Below, piece by piece: positions 1 to 9,766 of a stretch of 64,000 bases of DNA. Location of the stretch: positions 2,031,030 to 2,095,029 of the forward strand of contig NZ_CP064788.1 in NCBI RefSeq assembly GCF_017094525.1, given 5' to 3'. How positions within the stretch are numbered: position 1 is the stretch's first letter; the number at the start of each line of letters is the position of its first letter. The stretch comes from Halapricum desulfuricans. GTDB lineage: Archaea; Halobacteriota; Halobacteria; Halobacteriales; Haloarculaceae. The notes beneath the pieces were generated by a model. The model ran no database searches, was not told where the DNA came from, and saw only the letters and a list, made by a program, of their open reading frames with translations. A program made the translations under genes and the position numbers.

Positions 1-3000
1 GTGTCGTTTGTGAGCTCGATATCGGGCCACTGAGCGGCCTGGAGCTGCTCGCGGCGGTCCGCCAGCGTGATCCGACACTGCCCGTTCTCGTAGTCGGTGG
101 GGACGACAGCGATGCAGTTTCAGCTGTCATTGACGGCAAGACCGCCGAACACGTATTGTCGCCGGCTGATGAGGAGGCGATAGCCGAGGCTATCCGGGGT
201 CTGCTTGAGCGGACTGTCAATGACGAAGGCAAGGCGAGTATGGGGATGACACCCGACGGACAGGCTCAGACACAATCACTCGAACGGATCAACGACGCCA
301 CACAGCAGTGTATGGAGGCGACATCGACGTCCGAAGTCGCGACGATCGTTCTCGAAGCGGCCGCGGACGCGTTTGGGGCTGAGTTGGCATCAGTCTGGTA
401 CGTGAACGAGGCGGGCGATGCGTTGCAGTTACAAGAAGCGACAGACACGTTGTGGCAACTCCTCGGGAACGCCGGTGAGCCGCCGTTCGTCCACGAGCAG
501 GGCGACCGGGTCTGGCACGCCTTCCAGAACACGGCCCCCCAGGTGCTCTCAGATATCCAGCCGGAGGAGTTGGCGGCTGATATCCCCGTCGAGACAGCAC
601 TGATCGGGACGCTAGGCAGCCACGGAATCGTCTCAATCGCCCGGGGCACCGCCCGGCAGTTCACTGCCCACGAACGCGACTTGATTAGGATCCTCGCTCG
701 CAGTGCAACAGTGGCACTGGATCGGCTTGAACGCGAGCGCGAACTCGAACAGAACCGTGACTTGCTCGCACGTGCCCAGCGACTCGCGGACGTCGGTGCG
801 TGGGAATACGATCACGGATCCGATACGATTCACCTGACAGCACAGACGCGGCGAATCTGTGGCTTGCCGCCTGAGGGCGCAATCAACCTCAACGATGGGC
901 TAGCTGTGTATCACCCTGACGACCGCGGCCGGATCGAGCGCGCCGTCGACCGAGCGCTGCAGTTTGGTGTCGGCTTTGACTACCGAGTCCGTATCGTCCG
1001 CGAGGAATCAGTCCGGCGGGTCCGCGTGGTCGGCGAACCGGTGATCGAAGACGATTCTGTTGTCTCTGTCCGTGGCGCATTGCTTGACATCACGTCGACT
1101 TACCGGCGACAGCGCCAGTTGGAACGTAACGAACAGGCATTGCGTGACCTGCACGATATCGTCGTTGACACTGACCGACCGTTCGACGAGAGGATCGACG
1201 CGTTACTCGAAGTCGGCCGCGAGCGCGTCGGGCTCTCGGTAGGCTATCTCACGAATATCGACGACGAGACTGTTGAACTCTCGCGGATCGTGGGAGATGC
1301 TACCTCGCTCCAGAAGGGTCAGCAACTCTCGCTTGCGGAGACGTTTTGCCGAAAGGTGACTGAATCACAATCGGTCGTCAGCATATACGATGCCACTAAA
1401 CAAGGGCTGGACGACGATCCGGCCTACCGGCGGTTCGGCTTCGATTCGTATATCGGTGCGCCCTTTTTCGTTGAGGGCGAGTTGCGCGGCACGCTCTGTT
1501 TTGTCGATTCTGAACCTCGGGAGCGGCCGTTCTCAGACTTGCGGCTGGCGTTCGTTCGCGTGCTCGTCCAGCAAGTGGCCGCGCTATTCGCACGTCGGCA
1601 CCGCCGCGAGCAGTTGCAAGCGCTGCACGCGGCCACGCGGACGCTGTTCGAGGCTGATTCGACCGATGAGATTCCCACGCTGGTGGTTCAGTCACTCGAA
1701 CAGGCGACGACGCTCTCGGTGACGTTCTACCGGTGGGACGAAGACGTCGGCGGACTTGTCCGCGCTGCGTCGTCGACGGACCGGTCTGCTCGGGACGACG
1801 GCCCAATCCGCCCCGGCGATGACCCGGTCTGGGAGGGGTTTGTTCGGGGCGACGAGGCGCTGGAACCGCTGCAAGTCGAAGCCGATGAAACCGATATACA
1901 TGGGACAGACGTCGTCGTACCAGTCGGCGATTACGGAGTGATCGTCGCTGACAGCCCGAGCGGGAACGAGGAGACGCCGTTCGATATGGCGTTTCTCAGC
2001 ACACTCGCTCGGAATGTCACAGCCGCACTCCAGACAGCCGAACAGAACGAACAGCTACAGGAGTACACGGCGCGACTCGAAGACCAAAACGAACATCTCG
2101 AACGGCTCGAACGCATCAATGCCATTGTCCGTGATACGCTACGGACGCTCGTCGAGGCGGAGACTCGCGAGGAGATTGAACACGCGGTTTGTGCAAACCT
2201 CACCGCTATCGAGCACTGGGAACTGGCGTGGATCGGGCGCCAAGATGTCTCCGACCAGTCTCTGTCGGTGCGGGCGAGTTCCGACGAACGGGCGCGGGCC
2301 ATCGCGTCGATCACCGGGCACGAGGACGGTGAGTCGATCGCACAGACGGCGGCCGACGACGGCCGCATCGTCGAGGTCTCGAATGTCCTTACGACTGATG
2401 GCCCCGAGCCCTGGCGGCGGACCGTGCTTGAGCAGGGCCACCAGTCCGCGATCGCCATTCCGCTCAGTTTCGGCACGCGCGAATACGGCGTACTGGAGAT
2501 TTACGCCGACCGTCCCGGGGCATTCACCAGTGGGGAGCGATCCGTGCTGGCGGAATTGGGTACGACAATCGCATACGCCATCGCGGGCATCGAGCGACAG
2601 CAAACACTGCAGTCCGGCGCCGGTGTCGAACTCGACATCTCGATCCCACCGGCCGAGGAGTTCCTGTTGCATTTCGGGACGGCCCTCGATCAGGAACTGC
2701 GGGTCGAGAACCTCATTCATCGGACCGACGGTGGATACCTGGCATACGCGACCGCATCGGATCCCCAGGCCGCAGCGGAGGCCCTCGCCGAGGAGCCGCT
2801 GGTCGATCGGGCGACGGCGTTCGATACTGCTGAACATGGGAAAATCGAGTTCGGATTCGCGGACAGTCAACTCTTGGAGACATTGTCGGCATACGACGCC
2901 GGACTCGATCGGTTGATCGCCGGCAAGCAAGCGAACACGCTGACAGTTCGACTGCCCAGTACCGGACAGGTTCGGGCGTTCGTCGAGCACCTCAGAGCGG

Positions 3001-3275
3001 AGTATCCCGACGTGACACTACAGGCCCAGCGGACGGTCGAAACCGAGACAACTTCCCTGTCCGGCGTCCTTGAAGACGTGACTGACCGCCAGCGCGAAGT
3101 CGCGGCCATCGCCTATCGCCGAGGACTGTTCCAGTGGCCCCGCGAGAGCAGCGGCGAGGAGATCGCCGAAGCCGTCGGAATCTCACCGGCGACCTTCCAC
3201 CAGCATGTCCGAGCGGTCGAGCGGCAACTGTTTGAGGCGCTATTCGGGTCGAGAGAGTCTAGCCAGATGACCTAA
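1..3275 (+). CDS. Receiver/GAF/PAS bacterio-opsin-activator-type regulator (5' end outside window)
   Basis: This is a large soluble signal-responsive transcription regulator of the haloarchaeal HTH_10 (bacterio-opsin activator) family. The frame is open from base 3, well upstream of the TTG at 156. The upstream residues (ending in a run like LPVLVVGGDDSDAVSAVIDG) look like the C-terminal half of a response-regulator receiver domain, so the gene enters from the left and TTG 156 is not its start. Downstream, counted from base 156, are a GAF domain (about 40-190), a PAS domain (about 205-315) and further GAF-like segments (about 330-480, 500-620 and 660-820). A bacterio-opsin-activator middle region follows, and then the C-terminal HTH (about 970-1030: LTDRQREV-like start, EEIAEAVGISPATFHQHVRA). 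It probably senses small ligands or redox state through GAF/PAS. The regulated genes are unknown. The domain calls are from motif reading. Confidence 0.9.
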   Translation, partial: VVCELDIGPLSGLELLAAVRQRDPTLPVLVVGGDDSDAVSAVIDGKTAEHVLSPADEEAIAEAIRGLLERTVNDEGKASMGMTPDGQAQTQSLERINDATQQCMEATSTSEVATIVLEAAADAFGAELASVWYVNEAGDALQLQEATDTLWQLLGNAGEPPFVHEQGDRVWHAFQNTAPQVLSDIQPEELAADIPVETALIGTLGSHGIVSIARGTARQFTAHERDLIRILARSATVALDRLERERELEQNRDLLARAQRLADVGAWEYDHGSDTIHLTAQTRRICGLPPEGAINLNDGLAVYHPDDRGRIERAVDRALQFGVGFDYRVRIVREESVRRVRVVGEPVIEDDSVVSVRGALLDITSTYRRQRQLERNEQALRDLHDIVVDTDRPFDERIDALLEVGRERVGLSVGYLTNIDDETVELSRIVGDATSLQKGQQLSLAETFCRKVTESQSVVSIYDATKQGLDDDPAYRRFGFDSYIGAPFFVEGELRGTLCFVDSEPRERPFSDLRLAFVRVLVQQVAALFARRHRREQLQALHAATRTLFEADSTDEIPTLVVQSLEQATTLSVTFYRWDEDVGGLVRAASSTDRSARDDGPIRPGDDPVWEGFVRGDEALEPLQVEADETDIHGTDVVVPVGDYGVIVADSPSGNEETPFDMAFLSTLARNVTAALQTAEQNEQLQEYTARLEDQNEHLERLERINAIVRDTLRTLVEAETREEIEHAVCANLTAIEHWELAWIGRQDVSDQSLSVRASSDERARAIASITGHEDGESIAQTAADDGRIVEVSNVLTTDGPEPWRRTVLEQGHQSAIAIPLSFGTREYGVLEIYADRPGAFTSGERSVLAELGTTIAYAIAGIERQQTLQSGAGVELDISIPPAEEFLLHFGTALDQELRVENLIHRTDGGYLAYATASDPQAAAEALAEEPLVDRATAFDTAEHGKIEFGFADSQLLETLSAYDAGLDRLIAGKQANTLTVRLPSTGQVRAFVEHLRAEYPDVTLQAQRTVETETTSLSGVLEDVTDRQREVAAIAYRRGLFQWPRESSGEEIAEAVGISPATFHQHVRAVERQLFEALFGSRESSQMT

Positions 3276-3364
3276 AGAATTTGGTTGCATGATCTTCGCT
3301 GCCCAATTTCTATAGGTGGAGAACAAAAGTGTGGTCAAAATAATTACTATGGGTGTGAGGACAA

Positions 3365-4948
3365 ATGAGATTTACAGAGAAACTTTCAGATTGGCTTGAC
3401 GCGGGGCAACGCGACGAACGACACACCGAAGCAGACACGGCCGAGGACCGCGCGCAGACAGTTGTTGACGAAGACAACGGAGAGACGACCGAAAACCAAG
3501 CTGTAACGGCCACCGGCAATGACAGTGAACCGATTACACCGGACAGCGAGCGAACTGAGAGTGACGCATCGCCTGCTATTGACGGCTCAGTACGGGCCGG
3601 AAACGGAAAGACAGCCCAGTCCACGCAGGCGCTGCAGTCCGATGGCGGGACCGTACAAGACAGCGGCCTGGAGGTATCCACAGCCGAAGAGTCGGACCGA
3701 CCGCCGGAGCCGGATCGCCCCGAAATCGAAGTCGTCCTTGAAAACGATCCCGATCAGTTGTACGACACATCTGGATCGGCACAGCGGGTTATCGACGGGG
3801 ACCTGAACGTCGTCAAGCAAAATCGCGTGATGACCGAATGGACCGGTATGGACGCCGACCGACAGCAGGGCGAACTGAAATGTATGAACCAGATGTCGGG
3901 GAAGTTCTGTGGAACCAAAGACTGCACGATGCGGCAGTTGATGGAGCAGGGCAAACAGCGCGTCGAGGTCGAAATCGAGAAGGAACTACCCAACGGCGAG
4001 ACCAAGCAGACGTTGCTCGTGTCTGAGCAGATCACCAACGAACGTGGCGAAGTCGTCGGGATCACTGAGAGCTTCAAGGATATCTCGAACGTCAAGGCCG
4101 CGGCCGAGGAAGTCTCGAATTCGATCGACGAACTCAGTCAGAACGCCGATGACGTGGCAGCTAGTTCCGACGAGATCAGCTCGACTGCCGAGCAGATGGC
4201 CGAGTCGATGGATGAAGTGACCGGCGAGGTCGGCAACGTCAGCGCCTCGGTTGAGGAGGTCGCCTCCAGCGCCGAAGAGGTCGCAGCGACCAGCGAACAG
4301 GCCGAAAAGCGAGCGGAAGACGGCTACGACCGGGCCGAGAACGCGATCGACGAAATGGAGGGTATTGACGCTGCGACGGCCGAGGTAACCGAGGACCTCA
4401 ATGACCTCCAGGAGCGCGTTGACGAAATCGACGAAATCATCGAGGTGATCAACGACATCGCCGATCAGACGAACCTGCTGGCGCTGAATGCCAATATTGA
4501 GGCCGCACGGGCCGGCGAAGACGGCGAAGGATTCGCTGTCGTCGCAAACGAGGTCAAGAGCCTCGCCGAGGACGCCCAGGAGAACGCCGAGACCATCGAG
4601 TCGATGATCGCGGGGATCAAGGAAGACACCGACGAGACCGCTGAGAGTCTCCAGGAGGCAAACGAGCAGGTTGATTCCGGGATCGAACAGGTCCAGGCGA
4701 CAATGGAAGCGCTTGACGAGATTCTCGATGCGACCCAGGAGGCCTCCCGGGGTATCGGTGAAGTCGCCGAAGCTACCGACGACCAGGCCGCAAGCGCCGA
4801 GGAAGTCGCCTCCCTGGTTGATCAGGTCGCCGAGCAGGCCCGTGAAGTGTCCGCCGAGATTCAGAACATCTACGCCGCCAACGAAGAGCAGGCACAGATG
4901 GTCAAGAGCCTCGAAACAGCGGTCGATCAACTTGAGAACGGGAACTGA
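3365..4948 (+). CDS. Soluble methyl-accepting chemotaxis transducer with PAS-like sensor
   Basis: This 527-residue haloarchaeal transducer has no hydrophobic segments, so it should act in the cytoplasm. Residues 1-115 are a low-complexity acidic tail. Residues about 120-240 form a PAS-like sensor containing a cysteine cluster ([15 protein letters not shown]). Residues about 250-520 are the coiled-coil methyl-accepting signalling domain, with the conserved hairpin tip [20 protein letters not shown] and [16 protein letters not shown]. Such tips contact CheA/CheW. The stop is followed after 2 bp by a CheW-like gene, so the two are almost certainly co-transcribed and form a sensor-coupling module. 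No cheA, cheY or cheR/B lies in the window, so it must feed a kinase encoded elsewhere. The cysteines could hold a metal, heme or Fe-S group. That is inference. Confidence 0.95.
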   Translation: MRFTEKLSDWLDAGQRDERHTEADTAEDRAQTVVDEDNGETTENQAVTATGNDSEPITPDSERTESDASPAIDGSVRAGNGKTAQSTQALQSDGGTVQDSGLEVSTAEESDRPPEPDRPEIEVVLENDPDQLYDTSGSAQRVIDGDLNVVKQNRVMTEWTGMDADRQQGELKCMNQMSGKFCGTKDCTMRQLMEQGKQRVEVEIEKELPNGETKQTLLVSEQITNERGEVVGITESFKDISNVKAAAEEVSNSIDELSQNADDVAASSDEISSTAEQMAESMDEVTGEVGNVSASVEEVASSAEEVAATSEQAEKRAEDGYDRAENAIDEMEGIDAATAEVTEDLNDLQERVDEIDEIIEVINDIADQTNLLALNANIEAARAGEDGEGFAVVANEVKSLAEDAQENAETIESMIAGIKEDTDETAESLQEANEQVDSGIEQVQATMEALDEILDATQEASRGIGEVAEATDDQAASAEEVASLVDQVAEQAREVSAEIQNIYAANEEQAQMVKSLETAVDQLENGN

Positions 4949-4950
4949 AT

Positions 4951-5403
4951 ATGTCGCTGAAAGCTAGCGACTCCGAGACACAGACGGCAGATGAGGACAT
5001 CCAGGTACTTGAGTTCGAATTGGACGGCCAGCGGTACTGCGTCATGATAGCGGCGGTTATGGAGATTGTCGACGAGGAGCCACTGACGAAGGTCCCATCC
5101 AGCGGTCGGCACGTCCTTGGCGTGATGAACCTCCGCGATGAGACGACGACGATCATCGATCCAACGGTCGTCTTCGGAGTTGATTCGACCGCCGGCGATC
5201 GTCGCATCATCATCTTCGATGATGACTCGGACGAGCAGTATGGGTGGCTTGTCGACTCCGTCCACCGCGTCAGCACGTTCAAGCGGTCCGACGTCGAAGA
5301 ACAGGCCGACGCCGAGGCGATTCGTGGACTCGTTAATCGTGACGAGGACTTTCTCATCTGGGTCGATCCGAGCGTGATCAACGGGGAGTCGACGACGCTG
5401 TAG
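4951..5403 (+). CDS. CheW-like chemotaxis coupling protein
   Basis: This 150-residue protein consists of one CheW domain. It opens with the typical strand pattern (VLEFELDGQRYCVMI), has the VPSSGRHVLGVMNLRDET region that in CheW contacts transducer and CheA, and ends with VDPSVI. CheW bridges transducer tips and the CheA kinase. It starts 2 bp after the upstream transducer stop, a strong sign of co-translation and of a dedicated adaptor for that transducer. The stop is 17 bp from the convergent end of the hybrid kinase on the other strand. The gene symbol is withheld because haloarchaea often carry several CheW paralogues and this one is not in the main che cluster. Confidence 0.93.
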   Translation: MSLKASDSETQTADEDIQVLEFELDGQRYCVMIAAVMEIVDEEPLTKVPSSGRHVLGVMNLRDETTTIIDPTVVFGVDSTAGDRRIIIFDDDSDEQYGWLVDSVHRVSTFKRSDVEEQADAEAIRGLVNRDEDFLIWVDPSVINGESTTL

Positions 5404-5419
5404 GTGAGGTGAGGAGAGA

Positions 5420-8400
5420 TCAAGGCGGATTTTCTGTACCTTTTGAGAGTTGGATCGTGATTTCGTTCCCTTGCGGCTCGTTCGCTTGGAAGGTTAGCGA
5501 GCCCTCTGACTCACGGACGCTATAATTGACTAACCAGAGTCCGAGGCCTTGCCCGTGATATAGCGGTTCGATTTTCGAGGTGTCCCATAGTATCTCACGT
5601 TCCATCTCAGGAATCGTGGGATTGGAATCGGAAATCCGGACCGAGCCTGCTGTGGAGTCACAGTCGATTGCCACCTCGATCCGCGGATCGTCGCTCTCCG
5701 CGTGGACGATAGCATTTTCCAACAGTTCTGTGATCGCCTCTTCGATTGCAACGGATCCTTCCACCAAACATTCCTCAGGGAAGTCCTGACTAACACTCAC
5801 ATCTTGGTACGTATCGTGTATTCGTGTGAGGGCTGCCTCCGTCGTTGACACCAGATCGATTGTAATTGTCGGGGGTGGATCCGCGAGTAAATTCGTAATC
5901 CGGCGTTCCTTATCAACAATATTCGTGAGTTGACGGCTGTGCTCCTTGATTTTTGCTGCGTAGTCGCTGGCGGATGAACTAGCTGTTATCGACTGGATGT
6001 GTTCAGCGAGTCCATTGATGACCGTCATATGGTTTCGCACGTTGTGGCGAAGAACTCGCTCCATAATTTTCATTTGTGTCTCGTATTCATTGATCTCAGT
6101 TACATCACGACAGATAGCCACTGTCCCATCGACTGATCCTGAATTGTCGTAGTGTGGGTATCGAACTGTCGAGAGGTCTCGGATACCCTTTTCAGGGAGG
6201 TCTGCTGTAACCTCATAGTTGATAACAGTTTCATCGTTGACCACGCGATCTTTCATCTCCTGAATGCGTTTCGCGGTCTCGGAATCCATAAACGCAAATT
6301 CATCATTCCCGCGGAGTTCCGACTTCGTGAGGCCGGCATAATCGCTTACTCCGTCGTTTACCACTTCGAAGTTGCCGTCCAGATCTTGCAGCATAATTGG
6401 GTCGTCGATCCGGTTAGCAATTTCTTGAAATGTTTTATACCGCTGTTCGAGGGCGTAATTGTGGAGCACAAGTCCGATATCGTCAGCAAGCTGGCCCAAC
6501 AGTTCAATCTCGTCTACTACGATATCGGGTTCTGTCGGCGTATGTACTGTTAGGACGCCGAATTGTTCATCTTCGTATGAAATAGCGATCGCGATACCTT
6601 GGTGGGACGGTTGTTCGTTGATGTGTTGTCTGAACGGCTCAGTCGTGACATCATCTATTTTCAGGATGCCCTGTTCGAAAACCGCGTTGAGATACTCTTG
6701 TGTATGAAACTCCCTGACGTCTTGCTGGCTGAGTTCTGTGCCGCTCGTGCAAACGAACTCAGACGACCAATCAGATGTCAAAGCGAAAAATGTGCACTCG
6801 AAGAGATCGCTAGAAGCGATAATATTAGTCACACTGGACAGTGCGTCTTGGGGCGAATCGATCCGGACCAGTGAGCTATGGACGTTGTTCATCACCCGAC
6901 GGAATTCAGCTAGCTGTTGTTTGCTTTCAATGAGTTTCCGCTTCTCGGTTATATCACGCATCGATGCTCCGACACCGGTGATATCACCGTTCTCATTCTG
7001 CAACGGGAAGTACTGGACATTGAGTCGCCGTTTTTCCCCCTCAGCGTCAGTCCGGACTGTCTCGAACGTGCTGTGTTTGCCTTCTAACACCGTCGTTAGA
7101 TGGGGTTCAACCTGCTTCATCTCGTCCTGTTCGAGCACGTCTGAGAGAGCGAGATCGCTCACATCGGCCTCGGGTGATAGTCCGTGGAACTCTCGGTAGC
7201 GGGGGTTCGCAAAGAGGAAGTTATAGTTCCGATCAACTGCGGTGAGTAGGTCGTCTGTATTTTGTGCCGCCCGACGGTACTCTCTTAGTTCCTGTTCACG
7301 CCGTTTTTGCTCGGTAATATCGTGCTGAACCGCGACAAACGCAGTAATATTTTCATCTATATCGGTGATCGGTGCGATCGTTTGGTGTGCGTAGTAGATC
7401 TCACCGTTTTTCCGCCGATTTATCACTCTCTCTTCCCATATCTCTCCAGTAGTAAGCGTGCCCCACAGTGTCTCGTAGTACTCATCCGACATTTGCCCCG
7501 AGCGAAGGATCCGTGGGGTTGAACCAAGCGCTTCAGATGCCTCGTACCCAGTAATCTCCTCAAACGCCTCATTGACGTATTGAATGGTCCCCTCCGGATC
7601 GGTGATATACACAGCGTGACCTGACGCTTCGACGGCCTTCCGGAACTGTAATAACTGTGCTTCTCGCTCTCGGCGTTCAGAGAGATTTCGACAAATGAGA
7701 AGCACCGCCGAGCGTTCGTTCCATCGCATTGCTGTTGCTGTCACTTCCACAGCCGTGGTGGTGCCGTCGAGCGCAACGGCCCTGCGTTCCACTTGTTTGA
7801 GAACTCGCTCACCCTGTTGCACACTCTCGATGATCTCCGGCGTGGACTCTTCCAACTCTGCGTCAAAGCAGGGGACGGGGGCCCTATCGGCGAGGTCGGC
7901 AAGCGATTCGGCGTTGAATAAACTCAAGAGCTCTTCATTGCCATATTGCAGTTCCCCAGATTGAACGACTGCCATCGGGTCTGGGCTCGCCTGGAAGATA
8001 CTTTTGACTGTCAACTCAGGGGCGGTGACTGCCTGTCTCGTTTCGTAGTAGGACGTCACCTCGATGATCAATGCCCGGAGTTTCTCCCATTGATCTTGCA
8101 CTTGTGACTTGATCACATAGTCCGTCACTCCAGATGAAATCGCCCGACTAGCCAGTTTTTCGTCGCCGCTATCGGTAAAGAGAATAAACGGCAGTTCTGG
8201 GTATTGGACACGGATCGTTTGTAAGAGCGTAATGCCATCGAGGTCGGGCAGAGTATGGTCAGAGACGATACAATCGACGTGATTCTGGGTTTTCACATAC
8301 TCCAGTACTTCGCTAGCAGTAGAGTACGTCCGAACGTTCAGCCCTATCTCGTCTTCTAGTTGTTCTTGAAACTGCCGCTTGTCAGCCGCCACGTGAGTGG

Positions 8401-8455
8401 CATAAACAACCGATAAGGCGTCTGTGCTCGTTCGGTCGTCTGTCACAATTGTCAA
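5420..8455 (-). CDS. Multi-PAS hybrid sensor histidine kinase
   Basis: This is a 1011-residue cytoplasmic kinase with no membrane segments. From the N-terminus it has a receiver domain (about 17-140, with the phospho-acceptor aspartate in CIVSDHTLPDLDG), a PAS (about 150-265), a well-conserved PAS with PAC (about 270-395: YITDPEGTIQYVNEAFEEIT, then RRKNGEIYYAHQTIAPI), a third PAS (about 395-515), a GAF (about 520-670) and a fourth PAS (about 670-790). It ends with a HisKA-like helix carrying the phosphorylatable histidine in LRHNVRNHMTVING and a HATPase with ELLENAIVHAE and GQGLGLWLV. This is the usual haloarchaeal architecture, in which the receiver at the N-terminus suggests input from another kinase. 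No cognate regulator is adjacent. It converges on the CheW gene. Signal unknown. Confidence 0.95.
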   Translation of the reverse strand: MTIVTDDRTSTDALSVVYATHVAADKRQFQEQLEDEIGLNVRTYSTASEVLEYVKTQNHVDCIVSDHTLPDLDGITLLQTIRVQYPELPFILFTDSGDEKLASRAISSGVTDYVIKSQVQDQWEKLRALIIEVTSYYETRQAVTAPELTVKSIFQASPDPMAVVQSGELQYGNEELLSLFNAESLADLADRAPVPCFDAELEESTPEIIESVQQGERVLKQVERRAVALDGTTTAVEVTATAMRWNERSAVLLICRNLSERREREAQLLQFRKAVEASGHAVYITDPEGTIQYVNEAFEEITGYEASEALGSTPRILRSGQMSDEYYETLWGTLTTGEIWEERVINRRKNGEIYYAHQTIAPITDIDENITAFVAVQHDITEQKRREQELREYRRAAQNTDDLLTAVDRNYNFLFANPRYREFHGLSPEADVSDLALSDVLEQDEMKQVEPHLTTVLEGKHSTFETVRTDAEGEKRRLNVQYFPLQNENGDITGVGASMRDITEKRKLIESKQQLAEFRRVMNNVHSSLVRIDSPQDALSSVTNIIASSDLFECTFFALTSDWSSEFVCTSGTELSQQDVREFHTQEYLNAVFEQGILKIDDVTTEPFRQHINEQPSHQGIAIAISYEDEQFGVLTVHTPTEPDIVVDEIELLGQLADDIGLVLHNYALEQRYKTFQEIANRIDDPIMLQDLDGNFEVVNDGVSDYAGLTKSELRGNDEFAFMDSETAKRIQEMKDRVVNDETVINYEVTADLPEKGIRDLSTVRYPHYDNSGSVDGTVAICRDVTEINEYETQMKIMERVLRHNVRNHMTVINGLAEHIQSITASSSASDYAAKIKEHSRQLTNIVDKERRITNLLADPPPTITIDLVSTTEAALTRIHDTYQDVSVSQDFPEECLVEGSVAIEEAITELLENAIVHAESDDPRIEVAIDCDSTAGSVRISDSNPTIPEMEREILWDTSKIEPLYHGQGLGLWLVNYSVRESEGSLTFQANEPQGNEITIQLSKGTENPP

Positions 8456-8560
8456 TTATTAGAAGTTGACTACCTAAAGACCTTGTGCACAATGGTTGAT
8501 CTGCCCTTGAAGGTATCTGCACACCCTCGAAACAGGAAGCTTGCTCTCGTGAGCATAGGA

Positions 8561-8580
8561 GTCCCCCCACGCGGGGGAAC
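8561..8580. other. Small GC hairpin upstream of the TOBE gene
   Basis: A 6-bp stem (TCCCCC pairing with GGGGGA, 5-nt loop) lies about 33 bp before the ATG of the TOBE-domain gene. It sits in the space between divergently read genes, so it is not an obvious terminator. It could be part of the leader of the small gene or be chance. Confidence 0.3.
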
Positions 8581-8612
8581 ATTCAACTTGCTATGACCCG
8601 GTAAACTGGACG

Positions 8613-8822
8613 ATGGCACTCAGCGCCAGAAACCATCTCGAAGGTACCGTCACAGACGTGGAAACCGGGCAAGTGATGGCCGAAGTCGTGATCGAACTCG
8701 GCGACGGCCAAGAGGTCACTTCGACGATCACGCGCAACTCGTTCGAACGGCTCGATATCGAACCCGGCGATGAGGTCGCTGCCGTGATCAAGGCCAGCGA
8801 AGTCATGGTCAGCAACAACTAG
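8613..8822 (+). CDS. TOBE-domain (molbindin-like) small protein
   Basis: This 69-residue protein is essentially one TOBE/Mop domain. It starts LSARNHLEGTVTDVETG, follows with paired beta strands and ends with the typical AAVIKASEVMV. Molbindins of this size bind molybdate or tungstate as oligomers. Larger proteins carry the same domain in ModE and ModC. The start ATG fits the family length exactly. It stands alone: the neighbour to the left is divergent and the next gene is broken. It is most likely a molybdate/tungstate buffer or sensor. No transport genes are next to it in the window. Confidence 0.9.
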   Translation: MALSARNHLEGTVTDVETGQVMAEVVIELGDGQEVTSTITRNSFERLDIEPGDEVAAVIKASEVMVSNN

Positions 8823-9083
8823 CGCGTGGGCTTTTGCCGCGATACGATACTGCTGTACGCACTTGCGGGAACGACATCCCGAGATCCGGGAGTCGTATTT
8901 CGAGGGCGGTGGATTTTGGCAGCCTAGATGCGTGGATCTGGTAGATGCGGCGTCTGAGGGAATGAACGGTATCTCGACGAGGAGGAATATTTGACCGGGT
9001 GTCGGACTCCACCCCTCGATCCAGCGGAGTCGTGGCACACATCCCCCAAAGGGTGTAGACCCCGGGAACCCTACACTGGAGGG

Positions 9084-9143
9084 ATGGCCGACACCGATCG
9101 ACAGTACGATATCGTCGTCTGGGGTGCCACGGGCGTTGCCGGA
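9084..9143 (+). pseudogene. 5' fragment of a saccharopine-dehydrogenase-like gene
   Basis: Twenty codons beginning with ATG encode the start of a Rossmann fold (YDIVVWGATGVAG), the typical opening of haloarchaeal saccharopine dehydrogenase/trans-acting enoyl reductase family proteins. Directly after GVAG the homology stops. The next bases (CTAGTATCTCC) start AT-rich sequence, and the frame ends at 9218 without any dehydrogenase-like residues. The remaining gene of roughly 400 codons is not found elsewhere in the window. I infer that an insertion or a deletion between elements cut the gene, and that base 9144 is the left edge of the accessory island. Confidence 0.7.
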
Positions 9144-9766
9144 CTAGTATCTCCAAATTTGACGGTCTCTTTAAATACATGTGTGAGTGCTTTTGAGTGG
9201 GGTTTTCAGCCACTATAAGTCAAAAGGGAGTATATATGTAGTTATTGTTATGGTGAAAAATTAGAAATGCTTTTTATCCGATACAGCGGGACATGTTCTG
9301 ATTACATCTGCGAAGACGATCGATAGTGCTACTCTTGCCGAGAAATATGGCACAGCAAAATAAGAATTCACCATTCTTGCAAATAGGACCATATTTGACA
9401 TTTATAGAGGCTGCCTAGTTGAGGGATTGAGAAGTGAGGAAGCCGTAATGAGAAATGATTATCGAACTCGCATACCTCCGAAGAGAACGCTTAGACGTGT
9501 AGAATCAAGTACTTTGTAGGATCGCTATAGTGCCGCTTCAACCGTGATTTGCTAGATTTGTGCGGGTATAGTGCCTCTCTCGGTTGAATTTAGAAATTCA
9601 GAGAGATTCTCACTCGTCGTGGTATGTCTGTCCCCTGTACTGACCACTGAGAAGGCGTGAAACTCTTTCTATGACAGGCTTACACAGAAAAGCTGTTCTC
9701 GGCTAATGTCAAACCAAGACCGGTACGAGAGGGGCTACGTGAGGTTTAGACCAGTCCGCCCGGCTC
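9144..9766. other. AT-rich non-coding stretch at island edge
   Basis: This is more than 600 bases without a convincing gene. The composition drops sharply from the GC-rich flank. A TTTAAATA box lies at about 9170, but no open frame of useful length follows it. Several short frames broken by stops suggest decayed mobile-element DNA. I could not identify the element or its ends. Confidence 0.4.
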
